Notes under the pieces: generated by a model
Told to the model about the DNA's origin: nothing
Seen by the model: the letters and a program-made list of their open reading frames with translations, nothing else
Database searches by the model: none
Shown here: piece after piece, positions 1 through 4,274 of the stretch
Layout of the letters: every line of letters begins with the position of its first letter
How positions within the stretch are numbered: position 1 is the stretch's first letter
Assembly (NCBI GenBank): GCA_031288675.1
Contig: JAITQY010000068.1
Span: 1-5,856 of the forward strand
DNA: 5,856 bases
Direction of reading: 5' to 3'
DNA from: Oscillospiraceae bacterium
Lineage (GTDB): Bacteria; Bacillota; Clostridia; Oscillospirales; Oscillospiraceae
Translations under genes and position numbers: made by a program

Positions 1-421
1 TAGGATAAGGCTGACCGGAATCGTCTGCCCAAACGACTTCAAACCCCGCCTGACCGTCCGCTCCGCAGCATCCCGGTGAATTGCGGTAAACCAGGTAATA
101 GGTCATGTTGTTTTCTGCCCAAGTGTATTGGGTAAACATTCCCTCGAACTTGACGGTCATGCCGAGATAGTCGTCTTGGTTTAGGTATATGTCGTTTAGC
201 TGCGCGATAAAAAGCTTTTCTTTAATTTCAATAATGCCGTTGTCAGCTGTGGGTTTTACCGGCTGTACAATCGTTGGCGAGGCGGTTTCATCTGCCGCTT
301 GAATTGGTACATCGGTTGCCAAAGCTGTCTCCGACGGTGTTGGGTCGTCAGGAATTACCTCCTCGCACCCGGATAATATAAACGACAGACAAAGGACAAA
401 CAGAATAGCTAATTGTCTCAT
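1..421 (-). CDS. Putative lipoprotein with CCG motif at the end of the zinc operon (3' end outside window)
   Basis: This open frame starts at ATG 421 and runs without a stop to the left edge, giving 140 residues of an incomplete protein. Residues 1-19 form a lipoprotein signal peptide with lipobox L16-S-G-C19, so the mature protein should be anchored on the outer face of the membrane. A Pro/Thr/Ala-rich linker (about 22-58) leads to a compact domain starting near 'IIEIKEK', with 'YLGMTVKFEG' (85-94) and 'SPGCCGADG' (115-123). The order 'G-x-T-V-x-F-E-G ... CCxAD/CCGADG' resembles the C-terminal domain of the YcgQ/TIGR03943 (DUF1980) family, often found beside metal transporters; this is a resemblance by eye. 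The ATG overlaps the znuB stop as ATGA, and a GGGAGG ribosome site (430-435) sits 8 bases upstream, so it is surely translated with the operon. Its function is unknown; an envelope accessory role in metal uptake is inferred from context. Confidence 0.85.
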   Translation of the reverse strand, partial: MRQLAILFVLCLSFILSGCEEVIPDDPTPSETALATDVPIQAADETASPTIVQPVKPTADNGIIEIKEKLFIAQLNDIYLNQDDYLGMTVKFEGMFTQYTWAENNMTYYLVYRNSPGCCGADGQAGFEVVWADDSGQPYP

Positions 422-1245
422 TTTCTAATCCTCCCTTTGATAGTGTTTGCCGCCCAAAACAGCAGAAATGCGGCAATGTTGACAAGTACTACGCTTGCGC
501 CGGTTGGCGTAGCTTTTACATAGGAAACCACTACTCCGATAAAAAAGCAGATAAGTGACACGATAGCGGAGCATACTGTCACCGTTTTGAACTTCTTGCA
601 CAACCTCATAGATGTGAGCGCGGGGAAAATAATAAGGCTTGAAATAAGCAGCGCGCCCATCATACGCATACCTAACACGATCGTGATTGACGTGAGGAAA
701 GCAATCAGCATATTGTAGACGCCGGTTTTTACGCCGGTTGCTTTGGCGAAATTTTCGTCAAAAGTAACCGCGAATATCTTGTTATAGAACAGTACAAACA
801 TCGTCAGAACGACAACGGCAAGTATAATGGAGAGCGTTACGTCATTTTTACTCATTGCCAAAATGCTTCCGAACATATAGTTGCACACATCTGTGTTCAT
901 ACCGGTTGTCAGAGAGATAACTACTACTCCGATTGCGAGGGAACCGGTGGAAATGAGCGCGATAGCGGCGTCGCCTTTGATTTTGCTGTTTTCGCTTATA
1001 CGCAGCAACAGGAACGCCGCCAAAATTACGACAGGGATAGATACAGTTAGCGGCGCGGCGTTCATAGCGGTAGCTATAGCAAGCGTACCGAAGCCGACGT
1101 GGGACAGCCCGTCGCCTATCATGGAGTACCGCTTCAGTACGAGACTTACGCCGAGCAGTGCGGCGCAGAGCGAAACGAGCAGCCCTACAACGACGGCACG
1201 GACAAGGAAAGTGTAGGAGAACATCTCAAACAGTGTGTTAATCAT
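418..1245 (-). CDS. znuB: Zinc ABC transporter, permease subunit
   Basis: A 275-residue polytopic membrane protein of the ABC-3 (ZnuB/AdcB/MntB) permease family, forming the transmembrane channel that moves the metal ion delivered by ZnuA, powered by ZnuC. Family hallmarks are visible: 'RYSMIGDGLSHVGFG' (39-53), 'NYMFGSIL' (122-129), the cytoplasmic coupling segment 'FDENFAKATGV' (162-172), 'RMMGALLISSLIIFPAL' (194-210) and 'PTGASVVL' (247-254). Hydrophobic segments cover most of the chain, and the length matches the family. The frame is open ten codons further upstream, but ATG 1245 is chosen because GGGAGG (1254-1259) lies 8 bases before it and the family normally begins with a short segment before the first helix. 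It overlaps the end of znuC by 8 bases (ATGATTAA), indicating translational coupling. Zinc is the likely substrate; manganese or iron cannot be excluded from the permease alone. Confidence 0.95.
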   Translation of the reverse strand: MINTLFEMFSYTFLVRAVVVGLLVSLCAALLGVSLVLKRYSMIGDGLSHVGFGTLAIATAMNAAPLTVSIPVVILAAFLLLRISENSKIKGDAAIALISTGSLAIGVVVISLTTGMNTDVCNYMFGSILAMSKNDVTLSIILAVVVLTMFVLFYNKIFAVTFDENFAKATGVKTGVYNMLIAFLTSITIVLGMRMMGALLISSLIIFPALTSMRLCKKFKTVTVCSAIVSLICFFIGVVVSYVKATPTGASVVLVNIAAFLLFWAANTIKGRIRK

Positions 1246-1942
1246 TGCTCTCACCTCCCGCAAACATCTTTCCAAAGGGCGAATTAAGATAATCGGCGGT
1301 CGTGCCGAAGAATAATTGTTCTGTTTTAAGATGCAGGATATGGCTTGCGTATTTAACCGCGCTGTTTATATCGTGGGACACCATTATGACGGTGACGCCT
1401 GTTTCGTGATTGATGTTTTCAATCAGTCTGTATAGTTCTTTAGTAATCACGGGGTCAAGTCCGGCGGCGGGTTCGTCAAGGAGCAAAATCTTTTTTGCGG
1501 CGCATAAGGCGCGCGCAAGAAGCACGCGCTGCTGCTGACCGCCGGACAGCTCACGATAACAACGGTTCCTGAGCGGCTTTATGCCAAGCCGCTCTATATT
1601 TTCGTTTGCCGTTAACCTGTCTTTCCGTGAATAGAACGGCAATATGCCGCGTGATGAAATACGCCCGGAAAGTACTACTTCGTACGCGCTCGCCGGAAAG
1701 TCCTTTTGCGCGGCGGTCTGCTGGGGCAAGTAGCCGATTTCGTCAGCATTTACGCCTAACATTATGCTGCCCTCTACGGGAGTTTTAAGCTGTAACAGCC
1801 CTTTGAGAAGCGTCGATTTCCCGGAACCGTTTTCACCGGCAATGCACAAGTAATCTCCGCTTCGTACTTCAAAATTCAAACTGCGTACAGCGACGCTGCC
1901 CTCATAACCGAGGGCGGCGTCCTTACAAATATATAAAGTCAT
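1238..1942 (-). CDS. znuC: Zinc ABC transporter, ATP-binding subunit
   Basis: A 234-residue ABC ATPase that hydrolyses ATP on the cytoplasmic face to drive metal import through ZnuB. All core motifs are intact: Walker A 'GENGSGKST' (36-44), Q-loop 'YLPQQ' (71-75), signature 'LSGGQQQRV' (132-140), Walker B 'ILLLDEP' (152-158), D-loop 'AGLDP' (160-164) and switch histidine H190 in 'MVSHD'. The size is normal for the ZnuC/AdcC/MntB-like group, and position between a ZnuA-type lipoprotein and a ZnuB-type permease fixes the assignment. The ATG lies one base after the znuA stop. Its only ribosome site is a GGAG (1947-1950) just 4 bases before the ATG, so translation probably depends on ribosomes arriving from znuA. 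The 3' end overlaps znuB by 8 bases. Confidence 0.96.
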   Translation of the reverse strand: MTLYICKDAALGYEGSVAVRSLNFEVRSGDYLCIAGENGSGKSTLLKGLLQLKTPVEGSIMLGVNADEIGYLPQQTAAQKDFPASAYEVVLSGRISSRGILPFYSRKDRLTANENIERLGIKPLRNRCYRELSGGQQQRVLLARALCAAKKILLLDEPAAGLDPVITKELYRLIENINHETGVTVIMVSHDINSAVKYASHILHLKTEQLFFGTTADYLNSPFGKMFAGGESND

Positions 1943-1943
1943 T

Positions 1944-2912
1944 TTACTCCAATGCCTCTTTCAGCGCTTCGGCATTGGCGGACATTAAGTCGATATAACC
2001 TTTACCGGATTCAAAGTCGGCTTTGGAGATGTTGTGGCAGGCGTGCAGTAAACGTACCTGAGCGCCGGTAGCCTCACTGATGGAGTTAGCCATCTTCTCG
2101 TTGGAGAGTTCAATATGGAACACCACTGGGATTTTCTCAGCGTTGATTTTGTCGATTAGGAATGCTACCGTTGCCGCGCTTGCCTCCGTCTCTGTGGAGC
2201 AGCCGGGAAACGCCGCGAAATATTCCAGTCCGTAAGTGTCCGCAAAGTAGCGGAACGGGAACCGGTCTCCGAATACTATAGTTTTGCGCGCGGCGTTATC
2301 GACCACAGCTTGGAACTTTGCGTCCAGCTCATCAAGTCTGCCAAGATATTCCGTAGTATTGGATTTGTAGGTATCGGCGTTAGCGCCGTCAACTTCGCAA
2401 AGTGTATCGGAAATCTTCTTAACTATCAGCTTGGCGTTACGCGGTGAAGTCCAAACGTGTTCATCATACTCCGGCTCATCAGCTTCTGAGTTGCCGGAAG
2501 TGTCTTCCTCTTCTTCCTGCATACCCTCGACTATTTCCTCTTCGACGATCTCTGCGCAATCCATCAGCGTGATAATCTTTATACCGGATGTGTCCATTGA
2601 GGATAGTACGTTGTTCACCCATTCGTCAGATTCGCCGCCAACGTAGATAAAGACGTCGCAATTTTGTATTGTAATGATGTCCTGCGGCGTTGGCTCAAGG
2701 CTGTGGCTTTCGGAACCCGGAAGCAGTAGCATATTGACGGCTGCCTTGTCACCGGCAATCTGACGGGCGAAATCGTAAGGAGGGAATATGGTGGTGACAA
2801 CGCTGATTTTTCCGCTGTCTCCGGCTGTTGCGGGTACAGTCGTTTTGCCGCACCCTGATAACGTCGCTGCGGCAAGCAAAGCCGTAAGCGCAATAGCTGC
2901 GATTCGTTTCAT
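1944..2912 (-). CDS. znuA: Zinc ABC transporter, substrate-binding lipoprotein
   Basis: A 322-residue cluster A-I (ZnuA/AdcA/TroA) metal-binding lipoprotein that captures the ion outside the membrane and hands it to ZnuB. Residues 1-21 are a lipoprotein signal with lipobox L18-S-G-C21. The N-lobe has 'VVTTIFPPYDFAR' (38-50) and 'SESHSLEPTPQD' (67-78) with likely ligand H70; 'YDEHVWTSPRNA' (149-160) gives likely ligand H152. The C-lobe has 'FGDRFPFRYFADTYGLEYF' (214-232), where the usual third ligand His of 'HDAF'-type members is replaced by a G-D pair (D216). Two histidines, H290 and H293 ('LLHACHN'), lie near the place of the usual fourth acidic ligand. Instead of a His-rich loop there is an acidic stretch (121-151). 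The start at 2912 is preferred to an upstream in-frame TTG (2948) because it begins the signal peptide and has GGAGG (2923-2927) 10 bases upstream. That site is inside a hairpin. Zinc is the best-supported substrate from family and neighbours. Confidence 0.94.
   Translation of the reverse strand: MKRIAAIALTALLAAATLSGCGKTTVPATAGDSGKISVVTTIFPPYDFARQIAGDKAAVNMLLLPGSESHSLEPTPQDIITIQNCDVFIYVGGESDEWVNNVLSSMDTSGIKIITLMDCAEIVEEEIVEGMQEEEEDTSGNSEADEPEYDEHVWTSPRNAKLIVKKISDTLCEVDGANADTYKSNTTEYLGRLDELDAKFQAVVDNAARKTIVFGDRFPFRYFADTYGLEYFAAFPGCSTETEASAATVAFLIDKINAEKIPVVFHIELSNEKMANSISEATGAQVRLLHACHNISKADFESGKGYIDLMSANAEALKEALE
1949..1978 (-). promoter_or_regulatory. Hairpin at the znuA-znuC junction touching the znuC ribosome site
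   Basis: A perfect 8-base inverted repeat (CCAATGCC / GGCATTGG) with a 14-base loop lies in the last codons of znuA. In the transcript the 3' arm ends with the two Gs that begin the GGAG ribosome site of znuC (1947-1950). Free initiation at znuC would therefore be hindered until a ribosome finishing znuA melts the stem. The pairing is seen directly; the coupling role is inferred. Confidence 0.45.
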
Positions 2913-2918
2913 GTTAGG

Positions 2919-2964
2919 ATAACCTCCGTATTTATAATTTGGGCGCAAAAATACAGGAGGTTAT
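2919..2964 (-). promoter_or_regulatory. Stem-loop sequestering the znuA ribosome binding site
   Basis: The 53-base gap between the 115-aa gene and znuA is almost entirely an inverted repeat. In the transcript AUAACCUCC (2964-2956) pairs perfectly with GGAGGUUAU (2927-2919); after one bulged U (2955), GUAUUU (2954-2949) pairs with AAAUAC (2933-2928), leaving a 15-base loop (2934-2948). The stem totals 15 base pairs and contains the whole GGAGG that serves znuA. There is no T-run after the stem, so it is not an intrinsic terminator. It could set znuA translation relative to the upstream genes, either constitutively or in response to a factor or temperature. Confidence 0.7.
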
Positions 2965-2965
2965 A

Positions 2966-3313
2966 TCAATTATTTGACCGGATATTAAGGCTTACAAGAG
3001 TAGTTGAACCCCTGTAAGATACGGTTAGTTTCAGAATAGAAAGAACTGCATACAAGCCGCCCAAAATGGAAACAGCTCCGGTTATAGCTGTGAAAAGCGA
3101 CTTTAATAAGTTTCCGGCGGCGCTTATGTGTGCGCATGTCGCGCAGCTGCCGCCCGTGCCGTTATGGTCGTGAATATGGTCAGCGTGAACAAAAATATAC
3201 GCCGCCGAAAACAGAGAAACCGCTATTAAGATAATGCACAGCGCCAAAGCCGCCAGCCGAATAACTGACCGCTTTCTTTCGGTTATGAGCGCTGTATTAC
3301 CGAAACGGCACAT
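2966..3313 (-). CDS. Small membrane protein with His/Cys-rich extracytoplasmic loop, zinc-operon associated
   Basis: A 115-residue protein with two predicted membrane helices (about 18-42 and 74-98) flanking a polar loop. The N-terminus is rich in Arg/Lys (R12-E-R-K-R), which by the positive-inside rule places it in the cytoplasm and the loop outside. The loop carries H43, H46, H48 and H50 with D45 and D49, then C57-x2-C60-x-H62, a dense set of possible zinc ligands. I recognise a general type of short membrane protein beside zinc transporter genes in Clostridia but no named family. The ATG at 3313 has AAAGGA (3323-3328) 9 bases upstream. The gene lies between the cysteine-module genes and znuA on the same strand, so co-transcription is likely. 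A role in binding or relaying zinc at the membrane surface is inferred from residues and context. Confidence 0.85.
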   Translation of the reverse strand: MCRFGNTALITERKRSVIRLAALALCIILIAVSLFSAAYIFVHADHIHDHNGTGGSCATCAHISAAGNLLKSLFTAITGAVSILGGLYAVLSILKLTVSYRGSTTLVSLNIRSNN

Positions 3314-3365
3314 AGCGTATTATCCTTTCCGTAAACTGTTTCATCTGCGCAAGTTGAAATACGTA

Positions 3366-3641
3366 TTATTTGTCGCCGCTATGCGCGGCGTGGTGTCCTT
3401 TCAAACTTTCCAACAGATCCATCTCACAAGTTGGTAACTGTTTCAAACACATTTCATATACAATACATTTACGGCAGTCTCCGTAGTTAGGACACTTGGT
3501 ATTCCAGCAATCACATGCGAACTTATCCGCTTCGCGTGCGCTTGCCATTGCCGTACGCATCTCCCCGGGGTTGACTTTCGGAGGATTATCTCTCCATTTG
3601 AATTTATTCGGCTGTTCCAGTATGTTTTTTTCTTCTTGCAT
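3366..3641 (-). CDS. Small seven-cysteine protein, paralogue of the upstream gene
   Basis: A 91-residue, probably cytoplasmic protein with no signal peptide or membrane segment. Its core has seven cysteines (43, 45, 50, 56, 59, 65, 72) in the pattern CxC-x4-C-x5-C-x2-C-x5-C-x6-C, with 'CDCWNT', 'YGDCRKC' and 'CLKQLPTC' as landmarks. The tail 'GHHAAHSGDK' adds three histidines. By hand alignment about 49 of 86 residues match the end of the 169-aa neighbour, so the two arose by duplication. The pattern is reminiscent of short clostridial proteins with CxC...CP..G.C..CV..H.....P.C (DUF6485-like), but I cannot confirm the family. The frame opens upstream at GTG 3662 and ATG 3659, but ATG 3641 is chosen because AAAGGA lies 9 bases before it and because the paralogue similarity begins near it. 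A zinc or iron-sulfur site is plausible; function unknown. Confidence 0.8.
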   Translation of the reverse strand: MQEEKNILEQPNKFKWRDNPPKVNPGEMRTAMASAREADKFACDCWNTKCPNYGDCRKCIVYEMCLKQLPTCEMDLLESLKGHHAAHSGDK

Positions 3642-3955
3642 TTTAGTGCATCCTTTCATCACAATAAATTGGTCAGGCGGTTACCGAAGGTGTATTATTT
3701 ATCTCGGCTAAACGCAATATAGTGTTCTTCCAAGTCTCCCAGCAAAGCCCTTTGACAAGTCGGAAACTGTTTCAAACACAAATGGAATACAACGCATTTG
3801 CGGCAATCACCGTAGAATGGACAGTGAGTATTCCAACAGTCGCATTTCATATCATTTGCTTTTTTAGAGCACGCGAACGCCGCACGCATTTCGTCAGTGG
3901 AAAATTTTGGAGTACTGTCTTTCCATTTGAGCTTGTTTGGCTGCTCTAACATATT
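3369..3955 (-). repeat. Tandem coding duplication of the seven-cysteine module
   Basis: Two 258-base segments, 3698-3955 and 3369-3626, encode homologous 86-residue modules in the same orientation (about 49 identical residues by hand count, no gaps needed). The similarity extends slightly past each stop codon: both read AAATAATAC there. Each downstream gap is also about 52-53 bases long and ends with an AAAGGAT ribosome site. This indicates an old tandem gene duplication in which the first copy kept or gained an extra 83-residue N-terminal region. Confidence 0.8.
3651..3656 (-). promoter_or_regulatory. Ribosome binding site fixing the start of the 91-aa cysteine protein
   Basis: AAAGGA lies 9 bases before ATG 3641. 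It falls inside the longer version of the frame that begins at GTG 3662 or ATG 3659, neither of which has a purine-rich site upstream. It is the main reason for choosing the shorter protein. Confidence 0.6.
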
Positions 3956-4204
3956 CTTTATTTCTGGCGGCTCGCTGTTTTCTTCATCTCCGAAAGGGTT
4001 CATCATCTTCTGAAATTCTGCAACCGATTCCGGTTTCAGCATAGAAGTTATGAGATCAATGCCGCGCTTAAAAGCCTCAGGATCAAAGCCGCCGTCTTGC
4101 GGCGGTTTGAAATTTTCAGCCAATGCAGCCGCCATCGCTTCCTGCTTGCCGTCTTGAGTGCGTTCCATGATAAAATCAAAGAACATTTGTTGTCCGTTTT
4201 CCAC
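3695..4204 (-). CDS. Protein with C-terminal seven-cysteine module, first gene of the zinc operon
   Basis: A 169-residue soluble protein in two parts. Residues 1-83 are acidic, helical-looking and Cys-free ('MFFDFIMERTQDGKQEA' near the start, 'FDPEAFKRGIDLITSMLKPE' at 40-59, 'EFQKMMNPFGDEE' at 63-75). Residues 84-169 hold the same seven-cysteine pattern as the next gene: C121, C123, C128, C134, C137, C143, C150, plus an extra C112 and H141. The start is GTG 4204, supported by AAGGAG (4213-4218) 8 bases upstream; the next in-frame Met (residue 7) lacks a better site. It begins 70 bases after the recombinase stop and is the first gene on the operon side of a probable terminator, so a promoter should lie just upstream. 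The N-terminal part could be a partner-binding domain. I do not recognise a characterised homologue; metal binding by the C-terminal part is inferred from conserved cysteines and the zinc-transport context. Confidence 0.85.
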   Translation of the reverse strand: MENGQQMFFDFIMERTQDGKQEAMAAALAENFKPPQDGGFDPEAFKRGIDLITSMLKPESVAEFQKMMNPFGDEENSEPPEIKNMLEQPNKLKWKDSTPKFSTDEMRAAFACSKKANDMKCDCWNTHCPFYGDCRKCVVFHLCLKQFPTCQRALLGDLEEHYIAFSRDK

Positions 4205-4216
4205 TTGTGCTACTCC

Positions 4217-4234
4217 TTATTTATGTAATAATAA
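4217..4234 (-). promoter_or_regulatory. AT-rich imperfect dyad in the operon leader
   Basis: TTATTTATGTAATAATAA is an 18-base AT-rich sequence with TTATT/AATAA ends in inverted order and imperfect symmetry in the centre (6 of 9 positions pair). It abuts the AAGGAG site of the first operon gene and contains TATTAT/TACATAAAT-like -10 candidates. Fur-family operators are AT-rich dyads in such places, but it does not match the well-known Bacillus Zur box. No clear -35 element was found. Offered only as the best candidate control site. Confidence 0.2.
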
Positions 4235-4267
4235 AAATTTGCTTTCCGGCGTAGTATTCACCGAAAG
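4227..4267 (-). terminator. Probable intrinsic terminator of the recombinase gene
   Basis: Eight bases after the recombinase stop the transcript can form CUUUCGGUG (4267-4259), a 7-base loop, and CGCCGGAAAG (4251-4242): nine pairs including one G-U, with one bulged G. It is followed closely by CAAATTTTTATTATT (4241-4227). The stem is modest and the T-run is offset by a few bases, so efficiency is uncertain. Its position would separate recombinase transcription from the zinc operon. Confidence 0.5.
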
Positions 4268-4274
4268 TTTGCGT

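Noticed and set aside
1246..1275. Ten-codon N-terminal extension of the permease (start at 1275)
   Set aside because: The extension lies inside znuC, and the GGGAGG ribosome site falls within it, 8 bases before the Met at 1245, which is the better start.
2375..2388. CGGCG-TTAG-CGCCG hairpin inside znuA
   Set aside because: Short, fully coding, and not placed near a start or stop; probably due to codon content.
2615..2893. 92-codon open frame on the minus strand overlapping znuA, and plus-strand frames across the window
   Set aside because: They lie in other frames of genes with clear domain matches, lack good ribosome sites, and encode compositionally odd proteins; they are shadows.
2913..2948. 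Twelve-codon N-terminal extension of ZnuA from a TTG at 2948
   Set aside because: It would put a polar segment ahead of a canonical lipoprotein signal peptide and would translate through the ribosome site itself.
3298..3345. 15-codon ORF (MKQFTERIIRYVPFR) overlapping the start of the 115-aa gene in another frame
   Set aside because: No ribosome site precedes its ATG and it is too short to distinguish from chance, although a leader-peptide role cannot be excluded.
3358..3367. Palindrome AATACGTATT just after the 91-aa gene
   Set aside because: Ten-base AT-rich palindromes are common by chance, it does not match a known Zur or Fur box, and there is no promoter next to it.
3374..3390. Perfect 6-bp hairpin CGCCGC-GCATA-GCGGCG at the end of the 91-aa gene
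   Set aside because: It lies within the last codons and has no T-run after it (ACAAATAATACG), so it is not a convincing terminator; transcription is expected to continue into the 115-aa gene.
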